Assembly (NCBI GenBank): GCA_033675265.1
Contig: JAUJYZ010000601.1
Span: forward strand, 1 to 64,000
DNA: 64,000 bases
Direction of reading: 5' to 3'
Source: Actinostola sp. cb2023
Lineage: Eukaryota; Cnidaria; Anthozoa; Actiniaria; Actinostolidae
Shown here: positions 10,601 to 22,562 of the stretch, in pieces
Layout: each line of letters starts with the position of its first letter
How positions within the stretch are numbered: the first letter of the stretch is position 1
Position numbers and translations under genes: made by a program
Notes under the pieces: generated by a model
Told to the model about the DNA's origin: nothing
Seen by the model: only the letters and a program-made list of their open reading frames with translations
The model's database searches: none

Positions 10601-11270
10601 GTCCATCCGTTCTATAACGTACCGTAAACTTATGGACCGCGGTGCATTGTTTATAGAAACAACCAGACTCCGTTTCATAGCAACAAAAGATAGAATTAAC
10701 GGAGTTCGTTTCTATTTCATATAATCTACAATGACTACCAAAATGGTTGTCACGTTTAAATAAATGACACCATGCGCAATAACTAGTTGTATGAAATAGC
10801 ACCCCCATCCCCTTATACAATGTTGCTAGGATAAACCCGAGCCATGAGCGCTATGTGGAATTCAAAACTGAGCTTTACTCCATCCAACCAACCAGCAACT
10901 TTGCCATGGGGGTGGGGGGAGGGGTTCTCCAACAAATAGACTTTTTGCAAATAATATGGAAGATTTCCTTCAAAAGCATATCGTGCCAAGCAATTATGGC
11001 AGTCACTGTTAGAGTTTATAAACATGTTATCAATGTGTACTGTGCAATCAGTTTCGAGTTGTTTACGCACCGCTGTACTCACGGCTTTAGCTTGACAGAA
11101 GACGCATTTGTAGCCTCAATTCGTGGAATTAAAAATGTTTCTATTGTACAATGTCAATGTCTTTTGCGTTCTCGTTGATATTTATAATAATTAAACCTGA
11201 ATTGAGCCTAAGACTAAGCAAATGTGTCTTTTGTCAAGGAGTATAGCGGTGTCTAACAACTCGGAACTGG
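10600..11270. other. Intergenic sequence, nothing recognised
   Basis: No exon or repeat structure is recognised apart from a G-rich tract at 10908-10926. Open frames here are short and lack domain signs. Confidence 0.35.
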
Positions 11271-11520
11271 AGTATTATGTACGGAGACTACAGGAGTGAA
11301 TTGTCGTTGTACTCGATGGAATATCACTGGAATGTGATTTAGCCCCTAAATACCTCTGTTTCAAAAGAGAGCGTCAGTAGGCTCTAGAACAACAAACAAA
11401 TCCAACGACCTACACATTCCTTTTTGTCGAGTGACAACTGGTCAGCGTCATGTTGCTTGAGGGGTATTAACATATGGAATGGAATGAGCAAAGATTTAAA
11501 AAGCATGAAGCACAAGTATT
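11270..11520 (+). pseudogene. Non-LTR retrotransposon remnant (RT C-terminus), degraded copy
   Basis: Matches the better preserved copy at 56289-56575 (shared segments such as GTACTCGATGGAATATCACT and TCAGTAGGCTCTAGAACAAC). It has indels that break the frame. The end with GTTAACATATGGAATGGAAT corresponds to the VNIWN motif. Confidence 0.5.
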
Positions 11521-11765
11521 TTTAAGCATCGTATAGTAAATGAGTATTTAGCTAAGTAATTTATAGTTATATCATTTATTCTAATAAGTTACGTATCGTA
11601 ACATGTTTATTCATAAGTATGTATTTATATATAGATTCTGTAAACATGTTTTTTATTTTGTAACCGTTTGTTGCTCGCTGAAAAGCCCTTTTTACTGAGC
11701 AACAATAAAGTATGTATTTATCACCGAGTCCTTCGTAACAGCATACGCCATAGATTACACGATTG

Positions 11766-11806
11766 CACAGGGAGCCCAACAAGAAGAACGTGTTGGGCTA
11801 CCTGTG
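11766..11806. repeat. Head-to-head pair of the TTGGG-NNN-CCTGTG motif
   Basis: CACAGGGAGCCCAA and TTGGGCTACCTGTG face each other 13 bp apart and form a 16-bp stem with one mismatch. The spacer (CAAGAAGAACGTG) shares CAAGAAGAAC with 13157 and 57327, the flank of a helentron-like insertion. Confidence 0.6.
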
Positions 11807-11902
11807 TCTGAAAGCGAGACTAACGAGGGAAGTTTGAATCTCTTTTTGATCTCTTCGTGATCTTCCTGGTTTCCAGACAATATGAACACAAAAGTATGCA
11901 CA

Positions 11903-13162
11903 CGAAACTAGTTATTCTACTTCATAGGAACAATTGCTAACAAAGGAAGGGAAACATCCAGGTTTGTATCATCAGTGCTTACTCTAGTCGATGGTGGCAA
12001 AGAAGGCCAATCTTTGATCAACAACACGAAACTAGTTATTCTACTTCATAGGAACAATTGATAACAAAGGAAGGGAAACATCCAGGTTTGTATCATCAGT
12101 CATGGCAAACAATTTCGTACGGTCAGCGGACAGTAATTGCGGGCGCAAGTATCAGTCAAGATCATAGAAGGGCTAATTTTAAAATGGTTATAACTCGCTC
12201 AATTATCGTCCAAATCGCTTCAAATCTTCACATATAATAAAGGAATGATTGGAAATTATACAAGCAGCTTTTTTGAGAGGAGGATTGTATTTTATCGTTA
12301 TTATCTTATTGATTTTATTGACATGATTCACATACATTTTCTTATAATAATGTACTGATATTATAGCTTGGGTTACCTGTGGTCATCTTAGAAGAGTATT
12401 ATGGGTATACAAGATGGTGGACGAAGCTTCGAAGACTTCAAGATGTTGGACGAAAACGATCAACTTTTTGAACTATTCCCGTGCGCCAATTGTTTTGTTA
12501 CTCGGCACAAAGACGATTTCACCATTTTTCTACATTTTCAGCTGATTAGGGAACTAAGCAAGTCATTGTGTAAGTCATTTTTATGTGCCTAAAAACTTTG
12601 TTTTGACATTAAACTTTCATTTCAGATATTTGGGAACCGTGTTTATCTAGTTTAAATCGCTCAATTAACTGTATTTTTGTCATGAATTTCATGATTTTCT
12701 CGTGGTGGCCGTTATGTTTGATTAGCTCAAAGGCAAAAACTTTCATTTAGATTTGGAACCACTTAGAAAACATAGTTATTGTCTTAAAAACATCTCAATT
12801 TATCGATATTTGTTCAAGGAAAAATAATAGATATTTGGGAACTGTGAAGGGACTTCGTGATCCAAGAAAAAGACGAAAATCTCTGAAGTGACCAATGCTT
12901 TTAAATAACATTTCTGTTACTTTCTTTGCTCTTTAAACAATCCATTGCGCATGCTCGGCGACTATGCCGTACGAATTTTTTTGCCATGGCTTACTCTAGT
13001 CGATGGTGGCAAAGAAGGCCAATCTTTGATCAACAACACGAAACTAGTTATTCTACTTCATAGGAACAATTGATAACAAAGGAAGGGAAACATCCAGGTT
13101 TGTATCATCAGTGCTTACTCTAGTCGATGGTGGCAAAGAAGGCCAATCTTTGATCAACAAGA
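11903..13162. repeat. 124-bp tandem repeat (3 units), second unit interrupted by an insertion
   Basis: Units start at CGAAACTAG at 11903, 12027 and 13039. The second is split by the element at 12101-12988. A single partial copy remains at 56578-56637 beside the gene C remnant. Confidence 0.8.
12101..12988. mobile_element. 888-bp element with CATGGCAAA terminal inverted repeats
   Basis: Starts CATGGCAAACAATTTCGTAC and ends with the near-complement (CCGTACGAA...TTTGCCATG). Comparison with the intact 124-bp units shows the uninterrupted sequence CAGTGCTTAC, so both borders are exact. No target duplication is visible. Internal ORFs are short and unconvincing, so it is non-autonomous. Confidence 0.7.
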
Positions 13163-13330
13163 AGAACAGCTGCAGGGCAGAGATGGAAGGGAATGTGGGG
13201 TGCGCTATCATCGTATCCTACTTTCTTCCTCTTCAGTATGTGTATCAATATCGGGCCGATAAAACATAGAGGCGTTTTGCACCAACAACACCAACAAAAC
13301 AATAATGCAATGCAACAACAACTTTAACAA
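13155..13330 (-). pseudogene. Decayed transmembrane/tail exon of gene B lineage
   Basis: Paralogue of 57330-57505. The frame encodes a hydrophobic run (CIIVLLVLLVQNAS) and then DIDTHTEEEE, but a shift follows the Glu run relative to the other copy, giving an early stop. It is probably the remnant of the 3' part of gene B. Coding status is inferred from comparison only. Confidence 0.35.
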
Positions 13331-13519
13331 CAGTAAGCTTTATTAAATACAAGAGAGTCACTGAAATCAGGGATTTAGCTGGTGGGGGACTATGATTCTC
13401 ATTAACGTTAACTGCAAAGAAGTACAAAATGGTGGGAATATCTACCACATCCAAACATTGTGCTGAGATGATGTTGGACGTATAGCTATGGTCATCCTAT
13501 AGCAACAGATTAATTATCC

Positions 13520-13721
13520 TTTACTGGTGTAGGCCCTGACAGATACGTTATACTCTGCACACAACTGTAGTACTTCCATGGGGGACGTTACTACAAATGT
13601 ACAAATGTGCGATTCACCTCATATTTAAATTTGTTATAACACCATTTGCTAGGTCTTTTGACTTTGTACGTTGTAACGTTGATCTTAGAAGAAGACTCTT
13701 TATGAGAAAATCCGTCAGGTA
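13520..13721 (-). pseudogene. FN3 pseudo-exon (gene B 3' part)
   Basis: Begins like FN3-3 of genes B and C (VPDG, SSSKINVTTYKV), then a deletion removes the segment holding the conserved Trp and shifts the frame. Further deletions remove the central strands. The paralogous exon at 57690-57964 is better preserved. Confidence 0.6.
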
Positions 13722-13869
13722 CTGGAATAAATGAGACAAACGTTTTAATAAATAGGTTTGTGCATGACGGTTTGCTTAGCATTGTGGGTTTGAACAAACA
13801 AATATGATACCCAATATGCACTATTTACAGTGTTTGTACACTTTTATACCGTATACCAACTTAATAATC

Positions 13870-14150
13870 GTTGGTTCTTCTCTTTAGTACATTACCGTCC
13901 TTAACCGAGCGTAGGCCAGGACTTGCAAGCTGTACTCAGTATATTTATCAAGACCACGCCCATCGTTGACATCGTGGTAATACTACTTCAATGCCTTTTC
14001 AACTTGTAAGCCACCTTATAACCTCTCAAGACAACATTCAGCTTACAATTTGTACCGCCGTATCATTGGAATTCGCGTATCCAGGTCACGCTGTTACTTG
14101 CGGACGAAGTTGCTTGGACAGAAGTCAACACTTTAGGAGATATTTTGGAG
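13870..14150 (-). pseudogene. FN3 pseudo-exon resembling FN3-2
   Basis: Matches the FN3-2 exon (segments for RGYKVAYK, the Tyr/Thr-rich end and GGACCGTCC-type start) but contains stops and indels. A similar copy lies at 59990-60250 in gene C. Both decayed, so loss probably preceded or followed the B/C duplication in parallel. Confidence 0.55.
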
Positions 14151-14169
14151 CTAAGAAGAAAGAACAAAT

Positions 14170-14973
14170 ACACTGAGTTAAGGTGATGCGATCGTGCATT
14201 CGTGCGCATCTTTCCTACGCATGATATTCAACGGCGATTATCTAAAAATCTAAGTCGGTGACCTATCCTGATTTTTTCACTGCAAGTCTAGGTCAACTAA
14301 AGCTAGAAAATATCAAAAAATGAAGACAGGTCTTCGAGCTATTTTTTTAGTAAATCTACTAAGTGTTCATTTTCAAACTACTTTTCATTGGTTGGGCTTC
14401 CTGTGGTAGAGCTCTTTCAATACGGCGGATCATGCATTTTAATATTCAACGGCGAATATCTAAAAATCTAACGCGGTGACCTACCCTGATATTTTTGCCC
14501 TGAGTAGGTATTTACGAAAGCTAAAAAATATAAAAAAATGAAGGTAGGTCTTCGAGCTAAATTTTAAGGAAATCGCCAAAATGTCCAAAAATAGGATCGT
14601 AAAGGACGGTAAAATTGTATTGTTTTTGACATTTTGGCTTTGAAAACTTATTGTTCAACACAATAAAATGACAAAGTTCGGGTTTTTCATTATATTATGT
14701 TAACATATGTATCATTTGAAATCATTTATTTTATTATTACCGACCTATATAGACAGCAAGAGCTTGTAAGAGCTTGTAATTCCATTATCCATTTTTGCCA
14801 GAAAAGATGGCCGCAAGCCCCATCTTTGAAAAATTATATCTTCTCAATGGATTCGGTGACCCCCATTTTTTATTTCATTTTTCTACTCTAGCACTCAAAT
14901 TCAATATTTGTGCCAAGTTTTACAAAAATTGTTCGACAAAAAATTGCACGATCGCATTACCTTAACACTCTAT
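14170..14973. mobile_element. 804-bp TIR element, absent from the paralogous locus
   Basis: Subterminal inverted repeats TTAAGGTGATGCGATCGTGC and its partner TTAAGGTAATGCGATCGTGC lie inside less exact outer ends. It is flanked by CAAAT at 14165-14169 and 14974-14978, while the gene C paralogue has one CAAAT at 60289-60293. That is a filled/empty site pair with a 5-bp duplication. Inside are two diverged tandem copies of a roughly 220-bp block (from 14225 and 14445) and a TTGGGCTTCCTGTGG motif at 14392. Confidence 0.75.
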
Positions 14974-15310
14974 CAAATCCTTATATAATAAACAAAACAG
15001 GAAATCAATCAATCAATCGTTTATTTATCCACGTTAACGTCCAAGAGCACAACCTCGTTCAAAATGGAAGGTTATGTTAGTAATATCGCTTGCGGCGAGA
15101 CTTATTCTCTTGTCAGGAGCAGTTATCAAAACTGTCTGATACGGTTTATCAACCGACTTGATCGTTATTGGACAACCTAAATATCGCATTTCTAATAAGC
15201 TTGGTTTTGTAAAACACATCAGTTGACACAATGTTGTAGCACACTTTTTTCTGCTGGAATTCGCGAGGATAGTTTCTTTTGTTGTATGTATATATATACT
15301 AATCAATCAA
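14974..15310. other. Conserved duplicated segment, possible exon remnant
   Basis: Matches 60290-60585. In this copy a minus-strand frame stays open for 90 codons (MRYLGCPITIKSVDKP and onward), but in the other copy it is broken. No domain is recognised. It may be a lost exon of the FN3 gene. Confidence 0.35.
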
Positions 15311-15339
15311 TTCATTCAGCGATGCTTCAATTTAGCTAA

Positions 15340-18300
15340 AACTGAATGGGATGGTTTCACCGGCAAAGTACTTACTTTAATGACGTCATGTATTACCTAC
15401 ACATCGTTGTTCTTCACCAACGTCGACAACCACACATCAAGGACTTTAATAGCTGAATAACCAGTGCAGGATGGTTTCACCAACAAAGTACTTACTTTAA
15501 TGACGTCATGTATTACCTACACATCGTTGTTCTTCACCAACGTAGACAACAACACATCAAGGACTTTAATAGCTGAATAACCAGTGCAGGATGGTTTCAC
15601 CAACAAAGTACTTACTTTAATGACGTCATGTATTACCTACACATCGTTGTTCTTCACCAACGTAGACAACAACACATCAAGGACTTTAATAGCTGAATAA
15701 CCAGTGCAGGATCTGTTTCACCAGCAAAGTACTTACTTTAATGACGTCATGTATTACCTACACATCGTTGTTCTTCACCAACGTAGACAACAACACATCA
15801 AGGACTTTAATAGCTGAATAACCAGTGCAGGATCTGTTTCACCAGCAAAGTACTTACTTTAATGACGTCATGTATTACCTACACATCGTTGTTCTTCACC
15901 AACGTAGACAACCAGACATCAAGGACTTTAATAGCTGAATAACCAGTGCAGGATGGTTTCACCAACAAAGTACTTACTTTAATGACGTCATGTATTACCT
16001 ACACATCGTTGTTCTTCACCAACGTAGACAACCAGACATCAAGGACTTTAATAGCTGAATAACCAGTGCAGGATGGTTTCACCAACAAAGTACTTACTTT
16101 AATGACGTCATGTATTACCTACAGATCGTTGTTCTTCACCAACGTAGACAACCAGACATCAAGGACTTTAATAGCTGAATAACCAGTGCAGGATGGTTTC
16201 ACCAACAAAGTACTTACTTTAATGACGTCATGTATTACCTACACATCGTTGTTCTTCACCAACGTAGACAACCAGACATCAAGGACTTTAATAGCTGAAT
16301 AACCAGTGCAGGATGGTTTCACCAACAAAGTACTTACTTTAATGACGTTATTACCTACACATCGTATTTCTTCACCAACGTAGACAACAACACATCAAGG
16401 ACTTTAATAGCTGAATAACCAGTGCAGGATGGTTTTCACCAACAAAGTACTTACTTTAATGACGTCATGTATTACCTACACATCGTTGTTCTTCACCAAC
16501 GTAGACAACCACACATCAAGGACTTTAATAGCTGAATAACCAGTGCAGGATGGTTTCACCAACAAAGTACTTACTTTAATGACGTCATGTATTACCTACA
16601 CATCGTTGTTCTTCACCAACGTAGACAACCAGACATCAAGGACTTTAATAGCTGAATAACCAGTGCAGGATGGTTTCACCAGCAAAGTACTTACTTTAAT
16701 GACGTTATTACCTACAGATTGTTGTTCTTCACCAACGTAGACAACAAGACATCAAGGACTTTAATAGCTGAATAACCAGTGCAGGATGGTTTCACCAGCA
16801 AAGTACTTACTTTAATGACGTCATGTATTACCTACACATCGTTGTTCTTCACCAACGTAGACAACAACACATCAAGGACTTTAATAGCTGAATAACCAGT
16901 GCAGGATGGTTTCACCAGCAAAGTACTTACTTTAATGACGTCATGTATTACCTACACATCGTTGTTCTTCACCAACGTAGACAACAACACATCAAGGACT
17001 TTAATAGCTGAATAACCAGTGCAGGATGGTTTCACCAACAAAGTACTTACTTTAATGACGTCATGTATTACCTACACATCGTTGTTCTTCACCAACGTAG
17101 ACAACCACACATCAAGGACTTTAATAGCTGAATAACCAGTGCAGGATGGTTTCACCAACAAAGTACTTACTTTAATGACGTCATGTATTACCTACACATC
17201 GTTGTTCTTCACCAACGTAGACAACCAGACATCAAGGACTTTAATAGCTGAATAACCAGTGCAGGATGGTTTCACCAGCAAAGTACTTACTTTAATGACG
17301 TTATTACCTACAGATTGTTGTTCTTCACCAACGTAGACAACAAGACATCAAGGACTTTAATAGCTGAATAACCAGTGCAGGATGGTTTCACCAGCAAAGT
17401 ACTTACTTTAATGACGTCATGTATTACCTACACATCGTTGTTCTTCACCAACGTAGACAACAACACATCAAGGACTTTAATAGCTGAATAACCAGTGCAG
17501 GATGGTTTCACCAGCAAAGTACTTACTTTAATGACGTCATGTATTACCTACACATCGTTGTTCTTCACCAACGTAGACAACAACACATCAAGGACTTTAA
17601 TAGCTGAATAACCAGTGCAGGATGGTTTCACCAACAAAGTACTTACTTTAATGACGTTATGTATTACATACACATCGTTGTTCTTCACCAACGTAGACAA
17701 CAAGACATCAAGGACTTCAATAGCTGAATAACCAGTGCAGGATGGTTTCACCAACAAAGTACTTACTTTAATGACGTCATGTATTACCTACACATCGTTG
17801 TTCTTCACCAACGTAGACAACAAGACATCAAGGACTTCAATCGCTGAATAACCAGTGCAGGATGGTTTCACCAACAAAGTACTTACTTTAATGACGTCAT
17901 GTATTACCTACACATCGTTGTTCTTCACCAACGTAGACAACCAGACATCAAGGACTTTAATAGCTGAATAACCAGTGCAGGATGGTTTCACCGGCAAAGT
18001 ACTTACTTTAATGACGTCATGTATTACCTACACATCGTTGTTCTTCACCAACGTAGACAACAACACATCAAGGACTTTAATAGCTGAATAACCAGTGCAG
18101 GATGGTTTCACCAACAAAGTACTTACTTTAATGACGTCATGTATTACCTACACATCGTTGTTCTTCACCAACGTAGACAACAAGACATCAAGGACTTTAA
18201 TAGCTGAATAACCAGTGCAGGATGGTTTCACCAACAAAGTACTTACTTTAATGACGTCATGTATTACCTACACATCGTTGTTCTTCACCAACGTAGACAA

Positions 18301-18950
18301 CCAGACATCAAGGACTTTAATAGCTGAATAACCAGTGCAGGATGGTTTCACCGGCAAAGTACTTACTTTAATGACGTCATGTATTACCTACACATCGTTG
18401 TTCTTCACCAACGTAGACAACAACACATCAAGGACTTTAATAGCTGAATAACCAGTGCAGGATGGTTTCACCAACAAAGTACTTACTTTAATGACGTCAT
18501 GTATTACCTACACATCGTTGTTCTTCACCAACGTAGACAACAAGACATCAAGGACTTTAATAGCTGAATAACCAGTGCAGGATGGTTTCACCAACAAAGT
18601 ACTTACTTTAATGACGTCATGTATTACCTACACATCGTTGTTCTTCACCAACGTAGACAACCAGACATCAAGGACTTTAATAGCTGAATAACCAGTGCAG
18701 GATGGTTTCACCGGCAAAGTACTTACTTTAATGACGTCATGTATTACCTACACATCGTTGTTCTTCACCAACGTAGACAACCAGACATCAAGGACTTTAA
18801 TAGCTGAATAACCAGTGCAGGATGGTTTCACCAACAAAGTACTTACTTTAATGACGTCATGTATTACCTACACATCGTTGTTCTTCACCAACGTAGACAA
18901 CAACACATCAAGGACTTTAATAGCTGAATAACCAGTGCAGGATCTGTTTC
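15340..18950. repeat. 120-bp tandem array, about 30 units
   Basis: Period 120 bp, with some 116-bp units lacking CATG. Nearly every unit keeps the octamer TGACGTCA, a perfect CRE. In minus-strand sense each also holds a donor-like AAAGTAAGT and an acceptor-like TTATTCAG. Variant units recur at 360 bp (CCGGCAAAG at 17991, 18351, 18711) and at 596 bp (a 116-bp unit at 16681 and 17277), showing multi-unit duplications. The paralogous locus has a single unit at 60617-60745. Open frames across it are a consequence of the unit length. Confidence 0.97.
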
Positions 18951-19080
18951 ACGTTCCACAAGTAACCGGTACATGACTTGCAGTCCTTTCCTTGAGTTGT
19001 GGGTTGTCAGTATTTGATGTGTAGCTAGCTAGTTGTACTGGTTAAGTTTGTTATGCCTTGTGCTAAAAGTCAGTGTTAAA
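18950..19080. other. Unique flank shared with gene C locus
   Basis: Matches 60745-60865 (CACGTTCCACAAGTAACCGG and following). It is the right anchor showing that the 120-bp array sits inside a duplicated segment. Confidence 0.7.
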
Positions 19081-19099
19081 AAAATAACTGTTTATTTAA

Positions 19100-22000
19100 G
19101 TATCCAACATGTTAGTACGTCAAGTATACGTACTACAAGTACTTGATAGCCACTGAGACAAAGAATAGGACCTTGTTAACCATGCATACATGTTAGTACA
19201 AGTATACGTACTACAAGTACTTGATAGCCACTGAGACAAAGAATAGGACCTTGTTAACCATGCATACATGTCAGTACAAGTATACGTACTACAAGTACTT
19301 GATAGGCACTGAGACAAAGAATAGGACCTTGTTAACCATACATACATGTTAGTACAAGTATACGTACTACAAGTACTTGATAGACACTGAGACAAAGAAT
19401 AGAACCTTGTTAACCATACATACATGTTAGTACAAGTATACGTACTACAAGTACTTGATAGACACTGAGACAAAGAATAGGACCTTGTTAACCATGCATA
19501 TATGTTAGTACAAGTATACGTACTACAAGTACTTGGTAGACACTGAGACAAAGAATAGGACCTTGTTAACCATGCATACATGTTAGTACAAGTATACGTA
19601 CTACAAGTACTTGATAGGCACTGAGACAAAGAATAGGATCTTGTTAACCATGCATACATGTTAGTACAAGTATACGTACTACAAGTACTTGATAGACACT
19701 GAGACAAAGAATAGGACCTTGTTAACCATACATGTTAGTACAAGTATACGTACTACAAGTACTTGATAGGCACTGAGACAAAGAATAGGACCTTGTTAAC
19801 CATGCATACATGTTAGTACAAGTATACGTACTACAAGTACTTGATAGGCACTGAGACAAAGAATAGGATCTTGTTAACCATGCATACATGTTAGTACAAG
19901 TATACGTACTACAAGTACTTGATAGGCACTGAGACAAAGAATAGGATCTTGTTAACCATGCATACATGTTAGTACAAGTATACGTACTACAAGTACTTGA
20001 TAGGCACTGAGACAAAGAATAGGATCTTGTTAACCATGCATACATGTTAGTACAAGTATACGTACTACAAGTACTTGATAGACACTGAGACAAAGAATAG
20101 GACCTTGTTAACCATGCATACATGTTAGTACAAGTATACGTACTACAAGAACTTGATAGACACTGATACAAAGAACAGGACCTTGTTAACCATGCATACA
20201 TGTTAGTACAAGTATACGTACTACAAGTACTTGATAGGCACTGAGACAAAGAATAGGACCTTGTTAACCATACATACATGTTAGTACAAGTATACGTACT
20301 ACAAGTACTTGATAGACACTGAGACAAAGAATAGGACCTTGTTAACCATACATACATGTTAGTACAAGTATACGTACTACAAGTACTTGATAGACACTGA
20401 GACAAAGAATAGGACCTTGTTAACCATGCATATATGTTAGTACAAGTATACGTACTACAAGTACTTGATAGACACTGAGACAAAGAATAGGACCTTGTTA
20501 ACCATACATACATGTTAGTACAAGTATACGTACTACAAGTACTTGATAGGCACTGAGACAAAGAATAGGACCTTGTTAACCATGCATATATGTTAGTACA
20601 AGTATACGTACTACAAGTACTTGGTAGACACTGAGACAAAGAATAGGACCTTGTTAACCATGCATACATGTTAGTACAAGTATACGTACTACAAGTACTT
20701 GATAGGCACTGAGACAAAGAATAGGATCTTGTTAACCATGCATACATGTTAGTACAAGTATACGTACTACAAGTACTTGATAGGCACTGAGACAAAGAAT
20801 AGGATCTTGTTAACCATGCATACATGTTAGTACAAGTATACGTACTACAAGTACTTGATAGGCACTGAGACAAAGAATAGGATCTTGTTAACCATGCATA
20901 CATGTTAGTACAAGTATACGTACTACAAGTACTTGATAGACACTGAGACAAAGAATAGGACCTTGTTAACCATGCATACATGTTAGTACAAGTATACGTA
21001 CTACAAGAACTTGATAGACACTGATACAAAGAACAGGACCTTGTTAACCATGCATACATGTTAGTACAAGTATACGTACTACAAGTACTTGATAGGCACT
21101 GAGACAAAGAATAGGACCTTGTTAACCATACATACATGTTAGTACAAGTATACGTACTACAAGTACTTGATAGACACTGAGACAAAGAATAGGACCTTGT
21201 TAACCATACATACATGTTAGTACAAGTATACGTACTACAAGTACTTGATAGACACTGAGACAAAGAATAGGACCTTGTTAACCATGCATATATGTTAGTA
21301 CAAGTATACGTACTACAAGTACTTGATAGACACTGAGACAAAGAATAGGACCTTGTTAACCATACATACATGTTAGTACAAGTATACGTACTACAAGTAC
21401 TTGATAGGCACTGAGACAAAGAATAGGACCTTGTTAACCATGCATATATGTTAGTACAAGTATACGTACTACAAGTACTTGGTAGACACTGAGACAAAGA
21501 ATAGACCTTGTTAACCATGCATACATGTTAGTACAAGTATACGTACTACAAGTACTTGATAGACACTGAGACAAAGAATAGGACCTTGTTAACCATGCAT
21601 ACATGTTAGTACAAGTATACGTACTACAAGTACTTGGTAGGCACTGAGACAAAGAATAGGACCTTGTTAACCATACATACATGTTAGTACAAGTATACGT
21701 ACTACAAGTACTTGGTAGACACTGAGACAAAGAATAGGACCTTGTTAACCATACATACATGTTAGTACAAGTATACGTACTACAAGTACTTGATAGGCAC
21801 TGAGACAAAGAATAGGACCTTGTTAACCGTGCATATATGTTAGTACAAGTATACGTACTACAAGTACTTGATAGACACTGAGACAAAGAATAGGACCTTG
21901 TTAACCATGCATACATGTTAGTACAAGTATACGTACTACAAGTACTTGATAGACACTGAGACAAAGAACAGGACCTTGTTAACCATGCATACATGTTAGT

Positions 22001-22222
22001 ACAAGTATACGTACTACAAGTACTTGATAGGCACTGAGACAAAGAATAGGACCTTGTTAACCATACATACATGTTAATACAAGTATACGTACTACAAGTA
22101 CTTGATAGACACTGAGACAAAGAATAGGACCTTGTTAACCATACATACATGTTAGTACAAGTATACGTACTACAAGTACTTGATAGACACTGAGACAAAG
22201 AATAGGATCTTGTTAACCATGC
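19100..22222. repeat. 78-bp tandem array, about 40 units, with 858-bp higher-order period
   Basis: Strict 78-bp period (for example 19131 and 19209). A variant unit with CTACAAGAAC and GATACAAAGAACAGG occurs at 20141 and 20999, exactly 11 units (858 bp) apart, inside a copied block. Each unit contains the palindrome CAAGTACTTG. In minus-strand sense it also contains an acceptor-like TTCTTTGTCTCAG. The unit is 26 codons without stops, which creates long but meaningless minus-strand frames. Confidence 0.97.
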
Positions 22223-22307
22223 TTAGAATATAGTCATACTCACTCGACCAATCAGCGCCCAGCATTTGTGCGCTCTATATCTCATAAAGGAGCTTTATCA
22301 ATGGATT

Positions 22308-22339
22308 CATTAGTATTCTCTATATAGAGAATACTAATG
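22308..22339. repeat. Perfect 32-bp palindrome
   Basis: CATTAGTATTCTCTAT followed by its exact inverse. A second, imperfect copy (CTATATAGGG at the centre) lies about 60 bp downstream. Confidence 0.9.
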
Positions 22340-22419
22340 AAGCTTTGTTTTCTTTTGTTTCAAAGCCTTATTAGTATTCTCTATATAGGGAATACTAATG
22401 ACTAACTTAGAGAATACTA

Positions 22420-22562
22420 GAGCGCAAATATTATATCCGTGAAATCGTTAACTAAATAGTACTAATAAATAGCACCAAATGCTTTATCATTGTTGTCTAC
22501 TTGTAAAATGTTAATTGGTACTAAATCTTAGCGCTTATTTCACGGATATAATATTTGCACTC
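22420..22562. mobile_element. 143-bp MITE flanked by TA
   Basis: TIRs GAGCGCAAATATTATATCCG and GAGTGCAAATATTATATCCG, flanked by TA at 22418-22419 and 22563-22564. The first eight bases, GAGCGCAA, are the same as in the 290-bp MITE at 51542-51831, which also has TA duplications, so they probably share a transposase source (Tc1/mariner-like by TA target). Confidence 0.75.

Noticed and set aside
10855..11178. Overlapping frames of 89-107 codons on both strands
   Set aside because: No splice support, no domain features, and both strands are open to a similar extent, as expected by chance.
15340..18950. Regular repeats that might suggest a CRISPR array
   Set aside because: The whole 120 bp is repeated, with no unique spacers, and the context is an animal genome with introns.
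19120..22198. Long minus-strand open frames of 195, 598 and 254 codons with a Ser/Cys/Thr-rich 26-residue repeat
   Set aside because: They are the translation of a 78-bp satellite whose unit happens to be 26 codons without a stop. There are no splice signals in frame with family exons and no conservation bias between codon positions.
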